From Romboutsia lituseburensis DSM 797 (GTDB taxonomy: Bacteria; Bacillota; Clostridia; Peptostreptococcales; Peptostreptococcaceae): a stretch of DNA of 64,000 bases. The translations under genes and the position numbers were made by a program. Below, one piece after another: positions 8,990 through 19,100 of the stretch (position 1 is the first letter of the stretch; each line of letters opens with the position of its first letter). The notes beneath the pieces were generated by a model. It was given only the letters and a program-made list of their open reading frames with translations, did no database searches and had not been told where the DNA came from. The stretch is from NCBI RefSeq assembly GCF_900103615.1, contig NZ_FNGW01000013.1, positions 24,001-88,000 of the forward strand, given 5' to 3'.

Positions 8990-9863
8990 AAGTAAAAAAG
9001 AAAAACAAAGTATATTATATATGGACATTAAGGATATTTTTGATTCTAATTTTTTAAATAAAGAGCTAAATCCAAAGGGGATCGCAGTTATTATAATTAG
9101 TATAGTTTTAGTTTGTTTTTATGGATATTTTATAGTATATCCTAAGTTTTCAGAGTATAAAACAATTAAGTCAAATCTAAATGAGGCAAAGCTTGAACTA
9201 TCAACATATCAAGAAAAACTAGAAAAAATACCTAGTTTAAATGATAAATTAAATTCTTTAAATAGAGAAGCAAATGTAAAAAGTCAAAGATTAAGTCACG
9301 ATATGGAAGATGGATTGTTTCTTATAGGTTTAGATAAATTTATGAAAAATTTAGGGATTAATTTAGTTAGCTATACGATAGAAGATAGCGTGAATTATGA
9401 TACATTTTATGCAATACCGATGAATCTAAATATAGAGGGAAATTATCGCAGTGTTAAGGAGTTAATTTATTACTTAGAGCAACAAAAAAATATAACTCAA
9501 GTTATGGATTATAATATTACAACAAAGCCCACTGAAATAAAAAAAGAAATTCAAAAGAAAGTATACTGGACTAAAGAAGACAAATTATATCATTTAAATA
9601 AGGAATGTGAAAAAATGTTACAAGGTGAAGTTCTTTGGGGAAATTCAGATCAAAGTGGTTCAAGACAACCAGATTTAAATTGTGTGGGAGATATGTCTAA
9701 TACAGTAGATGTCCAAGTATTTACTAAAGCTACTGGTGATGTATCAGCTAATATAAAATTTATAGTTTATAGTTCAGAAAAAGATATTATAAAATTGGAA
9801 ACAGACAAACCATCTCAATGGAAACCTGGAAAAAATAATCCATTTGAAGATACCTTAAGTTAA
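8982..9863 (+). CDS. pilO: Type IV pilus assembly protein PilO
   Basis: A 293 aa bitopic membrane protein: a cytoplasmic N terminus of about 35 residues, one membrane segment (about 36-55), a coiled coil (about 60-105), then a ferredoxin-like extracytoplasmic region. It is longer than usual at the C terminus, where about residues 180-250 contain a Trp-rich insert with two cysteines (near residues 205 and 230). It should pair with the PilN part of PilMN in the alignment complex. The start overlaps the pilMN stop. The call is by topology, position and length; PilO sequences diverge strongly. Confidence 0.85.
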   Translation: MNKSKKEKQSILYMDIKDIFDSNFLNKELNPKGIAVIIISIVLVCFYGYFIVYPKFSEYKTIKSNLNEAKLELSTYQEKLEKIPSLNDKLNSLNREANVKSQRLSHDMEDGLFLIGLDKFMKNLGINLVSYTIEDSVNYDTFYAIPMNLNIEGNYRSVKELIYYLEQQKNITQVMDYNITTKPTEIKKEIQKKVYWTKEDKLYHLNKECEKMLQGEVLWGNSDQSGSRQPDLNCVGDMSNTVDVQVFTKATGDVSANIKFIVYSSEKDIIKLETDKPSQWKPGKNNPFEDTLS

Positions 9864-9887
9864 TATAGTTTCATAAGAAACGTTTAT

Positions 9888-9926
9888 AAATTGCATCTTA
9901 CGGTTTAATCTTGTAAGATGCAATTT
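9888..9926 (+). terminator. Strong intra-operon hairpin between pilO and pilV
   Basis: A perfect 14-bp stem (9888-9901 with 9913-9926) with an 11-base loop. The following T tract is weak (ATTTG), so it may be a leaky attenuator or an mRNA-processing or stability element. An ATG at 9918 lies inside the stem, which argues against that start for pilV. Confidence 0.65.
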
Positions 9927-9950
9927 ATTTGTAGAGAGGTTGGTGGAATA

Positions 9951-10493
9951 TTGAAAAAATTAAAAGATAATAGTGGTTCTACAATGGTGTTAGCTATATT
10001 TATTATGGCTATAGTTACTATAATAACTATTTCATTTTTGATTCAGTCAGGAAATCAAGTGAAATCTACTTTAAAACTTGAAGAAAGCTTAAAAAAGAAG
10101 TATCAAGTAGAAGGCCAAATAGAAGAAGAACTAGCAAAATTTTTATCTAATATAAAAATAAATACTATAAAATACGATATTAATAAAACTGAAAAAATAG
10201 GATATAAAATTGAATATAACAAAGATAGTTTGACATATATAAATCCAGTAGTTAAAGAAAGTGACAAAATAGATAAAGGAGATAATTATATAAGTGTAAA
10301 AGAAAATTCTAATTTAGATTTTGAATTAACTATAGTTAAGGCAAATGAGAATATAGATAGCAATGGAAAAGAGTTTAAGTATGATGATAGTTATAAAATA
10401 AAATCAGAAATTATAGTAAAAATAAGAGGTTTAAATCAATTTAAAAACTATAATATTACATACGACATAAATAGCTGGAATAAATTTAATTAG
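9951..10493 (+). CDS. pilV: Minor pilin-like protein (PilV-like)
   Basis: The product of about 180 aa has a short leader LKKLKDNSG, then a hydrophobic helix STMVLAIFIMAIVTI. It is an atypical prepilin: the residue after the glycine is Ser and the usual Glu5 is absent, as in PilX/PilV-type minor pilins. I chose a TTG start at 9951 because GGTGG lies five to ten bases before it and the upstream ATG is buried in a hairpin. It is in the position of C. difficile pilV. The likely role is a tip or initiation minor pilin. Confidence 0.75.
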   Translation: MKKLKDNSGSTMVLAIFIMAIVTIITISFLIQSGNQVKSTLKLEESLKKKYQVEGQIEEELAKFLSNIKINTIKYDINKTEKIGYKIEYNKDSLTYINPVVKESDKIDKGDNYISVKENSNLDFELTIVKANENIDSNGKEFKYDDSYKIKSEIIVKIRGLNQFKNYNITYDINSWNKFN

Positions 10494-10509
10494 TATTGAA
10501 GGTGGTCAA

Positions 10510-11796
10510 TTGGTTAAAAAAGATAATAGAGGGGTTACATTACTGGAACTATTAGTGTCTTTGGCTATTATAGGCTTTTTAGTTTTTGTATTTTTTAGAG
10601 TTATAAATAGTACAAAGAGGATAGATATAAAAAATGATAGAGATATCAAAGCCCTTAATATAGCACAAAGCCAGATAGAAGATTTACGTAGCCAGATAAA
10701 GTCATTAGGAGATAAAGATAAGTTAACGTTACATGATAAAGACATTGATATAAAAGATATTGGTAAAATAGATTTTAAGATAGTTAATTATGAAAAAAAT
10801 ATTGAAAATCAGATTTATAAAGTTGAGGTAAAGTTAAAAAAAAACGATGTAGGCAAAGAATTATATTTATTTGAAATCGAAGTAGGAGTAAGCCTTAAAG
10901 ATAATTATTTTAGTAAACGAAATACATTTATTAAAACCAAGATATTGAGCAATAAAGGCTCTGTTTCTGAAGACGAAGGTGATAATAATTTACAAGGAGA
11001 AAATTACTTAAATTATTGTTTAAGTAAAGCATTGAATGTATTTTCTCAATTATCTGATAAGACATTAGCTAATTTAATATCAATTGATAAAGTTATAGAA
11101 AACAAAACACTTATAGATATGTCTAAACAAGATAAAATAGATATACTTAACATGATGCCACAAGTTGAAAAAATAATAAAAGAAACTGAAAAAAACATAG
11201 CTCAAACAAATGAAAATAGAGACTTAGATTTACTATATGAAGGAAAATATTATATTAAAGCTAGTAAATATACATTAGAAAAATTAAATAAAAAAATGGA
11301 TGAAGATTTAAATGAATCTCATAGATTAAATTGGTTGAATACTCATAATATGTTCATACAGAGTTATACCCTAAATATGCAAAAACTTTATAATGATTTG
11401 TGGATATATGGATTAGCTAATGAATATAACTACTACATTAAATTATTTGATGCAAATAAAGCTTTGTTTAACAAAATATCTAGTGAAATAAATGGAGAGA
11501 TTCTAATTTTACAAGGCCAACATGATAGCATTGAAAAAAGAAAGTACATAAATAATATAATAAATGCTTATATAGATAAAATAATAAATCATCAGGTATA
11601 TGACATAGAAAAGCATATAAGAGAAGAAGTAAACCCTAAAATATTAAATACAGATTATAAAAAAAATATAAGTGAAGATAAAAAACATATTTTAGATGAC
11701 TTAGAAGATCTAACATTAAACTTGTTAGAACTAAAAGCATCTATATATAATTCCAATTATTATGATAAAAATAGTAATTTGAATTTTATTAAATAG
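10510..11796 (+). CDS. pilU: Minor pilin-like protein with a long helical C-terminal domain (PilU-like)
   Basis: Starts at TTG after GAAGGTGG. Leader VKKDNRG, then VTLLELLVSLAIIGF with Glu5, a good class-III signal apart from Val instead of Phe at +1. A pilin-like part (to about residue 150) is followed by roughly 270 residues that look almost wholly alpha-helical (Lys-, Asn- and Leu-rich) with no globular beta pattern I recognise. At 428 aa it is far larger than a typical pilin. The position matches C. difficile pilU. The helical part may be displayed at the pilus tip; that is inference. Confidence 0.78.
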   Translation: MVKKDNRGVTLLELLVSLAIIGFLVFVFFRVINSTKRIDIKNDRDIKALNIAQSQIEDLRSQIKSLGDKDKLTLHDKDIDIKDIGKIDFKIVNYEKNIENQIYKVEVKLKKNDVGKELYLFEIEVGVSLKDNYFSKRNTFIKTKILSNKGSVSEDEGDNNLQGENYLNYCLSKALNVFSQLSDKTLANLISIDKVIENKTLIDMSKQDKIDILNMMPQVEKIIKETEKNIAQTNENRDLDLLYEGKYYIKASKYTLEKLNKKMDEDLNESHRLNWLNTHNMFIQSYTLNMQKLYNDLWIYGLANEYNYYIKLFDANKALFNKISSEINGEILILQGQHDSIEKRKYINNIINAYIDKIINHQVYDIEKHIREEVNPKILNTDYKKNISEDKKHILDDLEDLTLNLLELKASIYNSNYYDKNSNLNFIK

Positions 11797-11818
11797 TATT
11801 ATAAAAAAGGAGTAAAAA

Positions 11819-12883
11819 ATGAATATATTTAATTTATTAGAAATAGCAGTAGAATTAGGCGCATCTGATTTACACATAACAGTTGATAGTCCACCGATAG
11901 CAAGGATAAAAGGAAGTTTTGTAAAGCTAATAGAAACTAACCTTACAGAACAAGATACAGAAATTATGGCCAGGGAAATAACTGATCAAAAAAAAATTAA
12001 AACTTTAGAAAATCAAGGGGAAGTAGATTTATCAGTATCATTGCCAAGTGGAGATAGATTTAGAGTAAATGCATATAAGCAAAGAGGCAAATACGCTATT
12101 GCAATAAGAACAATAACATCACAAATTCCTTCATTTAAAGTATTAGGGTTACCTGATGTTATAGCTACATTTGCAGAAAAGCACAAGGGATTAATATTAG
12201 TAACAGGACCAACTGGTAGTGGTAAGAGTACTACTTTAGCTAGTTTAATAGATATAATAAATTCAACACAAGAAAGACATATAATAACATTAGAAGATCC
12301 TATAGAATACGTACATCATCATAAAAAGGGTATTGTAAATCAAAGAGAAGTAGGTAGCGATACAGAAAGTTTCCATGCAGCATTAAGAGCAGCACTTAGA
12401 CAAGATCCAGATGTTATCTTAGTTGGAGAAATGCGTGATCCAGAAACTGTGTCAATAGCACTTACAGCAGCAGAAACAGGTCATCTGGTATTTTCAACAT
12501 TACATACTGTAGGCTCAGCAAAGACAATAGATAGGATTGTTGATATGTTTCCAGCAGAACAGCAACAACAAATTAGGACTCAGCTGTCTACTGTTTGTGA
12601 AGGTGTAATTTCTCAACAGTTAATACAAACCATAGATGGAAGAAATAGAGTAGCAGCGTTAGAAGTTATGATAGCAACACCAGCTATAAGAAACTTAATA
12701 AGAGAGAATAAAACCTATCAAATACAAAATATAATTCAAACTAGTTCTAAGTTAGGGATGCAATCTATGGATCAAGAGCTTGTTAATTTATATAGACAAG
12801 GAAGAATTTCTAGGGAAAGTGTTTTAAGTAGATGCTCTGATTATGAATATACATCTAGACTAGTTGGGGGAATAAATTACTAA
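11819..12883 (+). CDS. pilT: Type IV pilus retraction ATPase
   Basis: PilT drives pilus disassembly and twitching motility from the cytoplasmic face. Walker A GPTGSGKST is at about 130-138, Walker B DPDVILVGEMRD at about 196-207, with a His box HLVFSTLHT and the AIRNLIRE motif near the C terminus, diagnostic for PilT rather than PilB. It is 354 aa, normal, and lacks the zinc cysteines seen in PilB. ATG start after AAAGGAG. Its presence predicts retractile pili. Confidence 0.96.
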   Translation: MNIFNLLEIAVELGASDLHITVDSPPIARIKGSFVKLIETNLTEQDTEIMAREITDQKKIKTLENQGEVDLSVSLPSGDRFRVNAYKQRGKYAIAIRTITSQIPSFKVLGLPDVIATFAEKHKGLILVTGPTGSGKSTTLASLIDIINSTQERHIITLEDPIEYVHHHKKGIVNQREVGSDTESFHAALRAALRQDPDVILVGEMRDPETVSIALTAAETGHLVFSTLHTVGSAKTIDRIVDMFPAEQQQQIRTQLSTVCEGVISQQLIQTIDGRNRVAALEVMIATPAIRNLIRENKTYQIQNIIQTSSKLGMQSMDQELVNLYRQGRISRESVLSRCSDYEYTSRLVGGINY

Positions 12884-12901
12884 GTTTATGGAGGAGTATA
12901 G

Positions 12902-14002
12902 GTGAATATAAGAAAGAATAATGGTTTTACACTACTAGAACTTTTAGTTTCACTATCAATATTAACAATAGTGATTTTTGTAGGCTATAAAATAATAGAT
13001 AAATCTATTATATCTACAAAAAATCAAGGAAACATAAATAAAGGTCAATTAACGATGAATGATATAAATAATTATTTAAATAGAGACATTGAACAATCAA
13101 CATCTATTGAATTGGATTTAACAACCGTTAAAGAAGACAGTAGTAAATTGAATTTAGGTAGATTAGATGATGAATATATTCGATTTATAAATAGTACTCA
13201 ATCAAATAAATCAATGATATATACATATACAATAGTGTCTGATAATAAGGAAAATAAAGTAATAGCTAAATATATTACTAACATAGAGTTTAAAGATAAT
13301 AAATACAAATATAGCGTAAGTAGACATGATTCAAAAGATGTAAAAATTAATTTTACAAGTAATAGTATATTAAAAAGTACTAATTTACCACCGTTTATAA
13401 TAAAGGGAAAAAATCCTTATGAAGTTAGCATACAATACAATGGTAGATATGATAAAAATGTGAATCATGTATTTAATGTAACTTCTAGATATATTAAATC
13501 TGAAGATATAAGTATACCTCCTAAAGATCCTGAGGATCTACCATTAAAAGGAGATTTGATTTTTAAATATACTAAGACGAATGAAACTCAAAACTCAGGA
13601 GAGTATGAATGGTCCAAGGAAATAGAATGCAACATATTAGATGAAAAGGTCGAATCAAAATCTATTAAGAGAAATCATGGAGACTACAAAGAAAATTTTA
13701 ATATATTTATAAATACTGACAGTGGATATATGAGTTCGCATACGGGTGGAGATTTAGTTATGCCAATTAATAATGAAATTATTAAATATATAACAGGAAT
13801 AAAAATTTCATTAAGTGAAGGTTTAGAAGTACAAAATTTTTCAATTCCAAACTATTCAAGTCAAAAATTAAGTAGTGGTAAAGTATATGAATTTAGAGAT
13901 ATTTATAAAAATCAATATAATATAAGTGGGAATGTACATATAAGTAAATTATCTAATAGTAATAAGAAGAATACCATAATAGTTGATTTTATATATAAAT
14001 AA
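12902..14002 (+). CDS. pilK: Large minor pilin (PilK-like)
   Basis: GTG start after GGAGGAG. The leader ends RKNNG and is followed by FTLLELLVSLSILTIV with Glu5, a clear prepilin signal. The 366 aa protein has a large polar, probably beta-rich ectodomain, in the size range of GspK/PilK-type minor pilins. The position after pilT and before the peptidases matches C. difficile pilK. The name rests mostly on position. Confidence 0.78.
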   Translation: MNIRKNNGFTLLELLVSLSILTIVIFVGYKIIDKSIISTKNQGNINKGQLTMNDINNYLNRDIEQSTSIELDLTTVKEDSSKLNLGRLDDEYIRFINSTQSNKSMIYTYTIVSDNKENKVIAKYITNIEFKDNKYKYSVSRHDSKDVKINFTSNSILKSTNLPPFIIKGKNPYEVSIQYNGRYDKNVNHVFNVTSRYIKSEDISIPPKDPEDLPLKGDLIFKYTKTNETQNSGEYEWSKEIECNILDEKVESKSIKRNHGDYKENFNIFINTDSGYMSSHTGGDLVMPINNEIIKYITGIKISLSEGLEVQNFSIPNYSSQKLSSGKVYEFRDIYKNQYNISGNVHISKLSNSNKKNTIIVDFIYK

Positions 14003-14039
14003 AGATTTAGATAATATAAGTGAAAGTGGAGAAATTAAA

Positions 14040-14816
14040 ATGGAAATATATTTTATGATAGTATCTTTTATTATGGGAGTTGTTTTCGGTAGTTTTTATA
14101 ATGTATGCATATTTAGAATACCAGAAAAATTATCAATAATAAACCCTCCATCACACTGCTACAACTGCAATTCAAGGCTAAAACCTTTGGATTTAGTTCC
14201 AATACTTAGCTGGATTATGCTTAAAGGAAGATGTAGATATTGTGGTGAAAAAATTTCATATAGATATGTATTAATAGAATTTTTAACAGGAATATTATTT
14301 TTATTAGTTTTTAATAAATATGGATATAATATTCAAACTATATATTATTTAATATTTATATCAATGTTAATTATAATAACATTTATAGATATAGATCATT
14401 ATATAATTCCAGACTGTTTAATTATATTTGGAAGTATAGTAGCTATTTTAGCTAATATTTTAGGACAAGGAATAGGAATAAAAAATAGTTTATCAGGAGC
14501 ATTAATCTGCGGTGGTAGTATGCTAATTTTAACAAGTCTAATTGAATTTATAGTAAAAAAAGAAGTCATGGGTGGAGGAGATATAAAACTTTTTGCTATG
14601 ACAGGTTTATTTTTAGGCATTAGAGGTGGACTATTAACTATGCTACTTAGTATATATGTAGGAGCATTTTATGGAATTATTGTCATAGTTAACAGCAGAT
14701 TAAAAAAACAAGAGTACAATTCGATGATACCATATGGACCTTTTATTTCTATTGGAGCTTTAATGGTTGTTCTATGTGGAACTAATATAATAAGTTGGTA
14801 TACAGGGCTGTTTTAA
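14040..14816 (+). CDS. pilD1: Prepilin peptidase with cysteine domain
   Basis: PilD is the membrane aspartyl protease that removes prepilin leaders and often N-methylates the new N terminus. The protein has two CxxC pairs near the N terminus (CYNC and CRYC), the first Asp in DIDHYIIPD and the GGGD motif (MGGGDIKLF), with several membrane helices. The start at 14040 is chosen because GTGGAG lies just before it; an upstream in-frame ATG at 13983 would overlap pilK and lacks a ribosome site. The product is 258 aa. It should process the pilins in this locus. Confidence 0.93.
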   Translation: MEIYFMIVSFIMGVVFGSFYNVCIFRIPEKLSIINPPSHCYNCNSRLKPLDLVPILSWIMLKGRCRYCGEKISYRYVLIEFLTGILFLLVFNKYGYNIQTIYYLIFISMLIIITFIDIDHYIIPDCLIIFGSIVAILANILGQGIGIKNSLSGALICGGSMLILTSLIEFIVKKEVMGGGDIKLFAMTGLFLGIRGGLLTMLLSIYVGAFYGIIVIVNSRLKKQEYNSMIPYGPFISIGALMVVLCGTNIISWYTGLF

Positions 14817-14827
14817 ACAGCCTTTTA
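14805..14827 (+). terminator. Short terminator overlapping the pilD1 stop
   Basis: GGCTGT (14806-14811) pairs with ACAGCC (14817-14822), then TTTT. The stop codon lies in the loop. It would reduce read-through into pilD2. Confidence 0.65.
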
Positions 14828-14915
14828 ATATTACAAAATTTGGAATTTAATAGAGTATTAAATATATTTATAAGTTAATAATTAATAATAGCCTTGCTAC
14901 TACTATTGATTAACT

Positions 14916-15545
14916 ATGATTTATATATTACTTATTTCGATAATAGCATCATATATTTCCAATAATCAAATTTATTCAATATGTGATGAAATAAAAAAGA
15001 GCAAAACAAACACTGTAATAATCTATACAGTAATTATATTAACAATGATTTCAATCTATCTTAAATATGGATTCACTATAGAATCTATAAAATATCTAAC
15101 ATTAATACCATTTATAGTAATAATTTCAATAATAGACTATCATACAACAGATATATATGATATAACAATACTTAGTGGTATAATAATTCAAGGTATAATT
15201 TTTATCTCAACATCAAATAAAGATTTAAATTCAGCAAGCCATATATCTGCAATGATAATAGGGCTTGTTTTAGCATATATAATATCAAAAATAACTAAGG
15301 GACTAGGTCAAGGAGATATAGGTTTATATAGCCTATGTTCTTTTACATTAGGACATGATTATGCTATATATTTAGTATCTCTATCATATATTTTAGCTTG
15401 TATATATTGTATATATATACTTTTTATGAAAAGTGATAAAATAAGAAAAATACCATTTGCACCATTTATATCATTATCAACAATAATTATAATGATGACC
15501 AATAATGATATATTAAAAATATATTTTGATATAATAGGCAATTAA
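14916..15545 (+). CDS. pilD2: Second, minimal prepilin peptidase-like protein
   Basis: A 209 aa, strongly hydrophobic protein with the peptidase core motifs: [11 protein letters not shown] for the first Asp and GQGD in [11 protein letters not shown]. It lacks the N-terminal cysteine domain that carries methyltransferase function in full PilD proteins. No convincing ribosome site precedes the ATG, and an in-frame stop just upstream blocks an earlier start. It may act on a subset of prepilins or be a weakly expressed backup. C. difficile also carries two peptidases in this cluster. Confidence 0.8.
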   Translation: MIYILLISIIASYISNNQIYSICDEIKKSKTNTVIIYTVIILTMISIYLKYGFTIESIKYLTLIPFIVIISIIDYHTTDIYDITILSGIIIQGIIFISTSNKDLNSASHISAMIIGLVLAYIISKITKGLGQGDIGLYSLCSFTLGHDYAIYLVSLSYILACIYCIYILFMKSDKIRKIPFAPFISLSTIIIMMTNNDILKIYFDIIGN

Positions 15546-15558
15546 AGGAGGACGGAAA

Positions 15559-16119
15559 ATGTACGTAGTAGTAGGGTTAGGTAATCCAGGTAAACAATAT
15601 GATAAAACTAGACATAATGTAGGTTTTGATGTAATAGATATTCTTGCAAAGGAATATGGTATATCAGTGACGAAGATAAAACATAAGGCCTTAATAGGTG
15701 AAGGAAGAATAGGGTCAGAAAAAGTTTTACTAGTTAAACCACAAACATATATGAATTTAAGTGGAGAAACTTTAATAGATATATATAAATACTATAAAGT
15801 TGATTTGAGCAATATAATAGTAATATACGACGATATTGACTTAGATGTTGGAAAAATCAGAATAAGAAAAAAAGGCAGTGGTGGAACTCATAATGGAATG
15901 AGATCTATAGTTAAGTGTTTAGGGTCGACAGAATTTCCAAGAGTAAGAGTAGGTGTATCTAAGCCAATGCCAGGACAAGACTTAGCTGATTTTGTACTTT
16001 CTAGATTTAGAAAAGAGGAATCTATAGATTTAGAAAATGGTTTAGAAAAAGCATATCGTGCAGTTGATTGTATTATAAGAGAAAATATCGATATATCTAT
16101 GAACAAATACAACGGATAG
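15559..16119 (+). CDS. pth: Peptidyl-tRNA hydrolase
   Basis: Pth (SpoVC) releases peptides from peptidyl-tRNA that drops off the ribosome. The 186 aa protein has the signature [18 protein letters not shown] with catalytic His19, and HNGMRS for substrate binding. ATG after AAAGGAGG. It lies 13 bases after pilD2 and 17 before mfd, so it may be read partly from the pilus operon as well as from another promoter. The pth-mfd-spoVT order is ancient in Firmicutes. Confidence 0.96.
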   Translation: MYVVVGLGNPGKQYDKTRHNVGFDVIDILAKEYGISVTKIKHKALIGEGRIGSEKVLLVKPQTYMNLSGETLIDIYKYYKVDLSNIIVIYDDIDLDVGKIRIRKKGSGGTHNGMRSIVKCLGSTEFPRVRVGVSKPMPGQDLADFVLSRFRKEESIDLENGLEKAYRAVDCIIRENIDISMNKYNG

Positions 16120-16136
16120 TGAGAGGGGAATTTTAT

Positions 16137-19100
16137 ATGAATGATGTTTTTGTTTACCCTTTGCAGAATTCAAAAGAATATAAAGATGTTATAAATTGCA
16201 TAAAAAATAATAAGGGCTCATTACTAGTTAATGGCCTTTTACCAGTGCAAAAACCACATATAGCCTATTCTATATTTAAAGACTTATCTAGACAAACTGT
16301 CATAGTAGCAAGTAGTGATTTAGAAGCAAAAAAGGTATATGATGATTTAAGTTTTTATATGAAAGATAAAGTAGAGTATTTAGGTTACCAAGATATCTAC
16401 TTTTATAGCTTAGATGCAAAGGATAGAAATGAAGAAGCTAAGAAATTAAAAGTTTTATTAAAGCTAGCTAAAGGCGAAGAAATGATTTTAATAACGTCTG
16501 TAGAAGCTATATTAAAAAAATATATCCCTAAGGATATCTTATTAGAAAATATATTTACATATAAGATAGGGGATACAGTTAACCTTGATGATTTAAGTGA
16601 AAAATTAGTTTCACTTGGCTATGAAAGGGTTTCCAAAATAGAAGGTTTCGGTCAGTTTAGTATTAGAGGGGGAATTATAGATATATTTTCACTAGAATAC
16701 ACAAATCCGATTCGTATGGAATTATTTGATGATGAAATAGATTCTATACGAACTTTTGATGTTTTTACGCAAAAATCTATAGAAAAAATAAAAAAATTCT
16801 CAATAACTCCCTCAAGAGAGTTTATATATCCTGAAAAAATTGAGCAAGCCGTAGAAAGAATAAAAAAAGATACAACTAAATATACTAATGAAGATGTTTT
16901 TAGAAATATTGATAATATAGCAAATAAAACATATTTTGAAGGCGTTGAGAACTATATTGATTATGTTTATACATATGAAAATAAAAGTTTATTCACATAC
17001 CTTAAAGACAACGCTATCATATTTGTAAATGACATAAGCAGAGTAAAAGAAAGATGTGAAAACTATATAAATGAGTTTAAGGATAATTATAAGTTAAATC
17101 TTGAAAGAGGTTTAGCATTAAAGAGCCAAGGTAATTTGTTGTATCATTATAGCGATCTAGAGTTTATTATAAATGATAAAAAGTTAGTCTTAAATACATT
17201 AATTCCAAAACAAATAAATGATTTTAATATAAATTCAGTTATAAATTTTGAAGCTAGAGAAATACCTACTTTTAATGCTAAAGTAGATGTTTTAGTAGAA
17301 GAGCTAAATAGATTAAAATACAATGGATATAAAATTATTTTAGCTACAAACACATTGGAAAGAGCTAAAAAGATAAATTCTGAATTATTAGATTTAGGTT
17401 TAGAAACAACTATATCTAAAAGTAGAGATATGGAAATAAAATCATCTCAAATAATAGTTATACCAGCGCGTATAAGCAGTGGTTTTGAGTATAAATCAAT
17501 TAAATTTGCTGTTATAACAGATAATGAAATGATAGGGGTTCATAAAAGAGGATCTAGCTCTAAGTCTAAAAAATCTAAAAAAGGTAAAAAAATAGACTCT
17601 TTCTTAGATTTAAATGTAGGGGATTATGTTGTTCATGAAAATAGTGGTGTAGGTAGATATACTGGAATTGAGCAAATCACTGTAAATGCTATAAAGAAAG
17701 ATTACATGAAAATAGTTTACCAAGGTGGAGATAACCTATATGTACCTATTGATCAAATGGATAAAGTTCAAAAATATATAGGTGTTGAAGAAGATAAAGT
17801 AAAGCTAAACAAACTTGGAACAAATGAATGGACAAAAGCTAAAGCTAAAGTTAAAAAAGAAATAGAAGATATGACAAAAGATTTAATAGAACTTTATGCT
17901 AAGCGTGAAAAAGTTAAAGGTTATAAGTTTAGTAAAGATACTACTTGGCAATCAGAGTTTGAGTCACTATTCCCACACCAAGAAACAGATGATCAGCTAA
18001 AAGCTATAGAAGATACGAAGAAAGATATGGAGTCTAATAAGGTAATGGACAGACTTGTCTGTGGAGATGTTGGATATGGTAAAACGGAAGTAGCTATAAG
18101 AGGTGTTTTTAAGGCTTGTATGGACCAAAAACAAGTTGCAGTATTGGTTCCAACAACAATACTAGCTCAACAACATTACAATACGTTTAAAGAAAGATTT
18201 GAGAACTATCCTATAAGAGTTGAGGTGTTAAGTAGATTTAAAACGCCTAAACAACAAAAGCAAATTATAGAAGATGCTAAAAAAGGATTAGTAGATGTAT
18301 TAATTGGTACTCATAGAATAGTATCTAAAGATATAAATTTACCTAATTTAGGATTGGTAGTTATAGATGAAGAGCAGAGATTTGGAGTTAGACATAAAGA
18401 AGCATTAAAGAAAATTAAGTCTACAGTAGATGTTTTGACTTTATCAGCAACACCTATTCCGAGAACACTACATATGTCTTTAAGTGGAATAAGAGACATG
18501 AGTGTTATAGAAGAACCACCTCAAGAAAGACATCCTGTAATAACTTATGTTACAGAAGCTAAGGAAAGTGTAATACAAGATGAGATAGAAAGAGAACTTG
18601 GTAGAGGTGGACAGGTATTCTTTATTTATAATAGGGTTGAACATATTGAAGAAATGGCAAGTATGATACAAAGACTAGTACCAGATGCAAGAGTTGCAGT
18701 AGCACATGGTAGAATGACATCTAAAGCTCTTGAAAATATAATTTTAGGATTTTTAAATAAAGAATTTGATGTTTTAGTTTGTACAACAATAGTAGAAACA
18801 GGTATGGATATATCTAATGCCAACACTATGATTATATACGATGCAGATAAGATGGGGCTTGCGCAACTTTATCAGTTAAGGGGTAGAGTTGGAAGGAGTT
18901 CTAGACAAGGTTATGCATACTTAATGTATGAAAAAGACAAAGTTCTTAGTGAAATAGCTGAGAAAAGATTAAAAGCTATAAGAGAATTTACTGAATTTGG
19001 ATCAGGATTTAAAATAGCTATGAGAGATTTAGAAATAAGAGGGGCAGGTAATATACTTGGTTCTCAACAACATGGACATATGGCTATAATAGGTTACGAT

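Noticed and set aside
9918..9950. ATG at 9918 as the pilV start
   Set aside because: It sits inside the 3' arm of a perfect hairpin, has no ribosome site and would add residues before the prepilin leader.
2998..15545. Type II secretion system instead of type IV pilus
   Set aside because: PilT with the AIRNLIRE motif, fused PilMN and c-di-GMP-controlled major pilins indicate a pilus.
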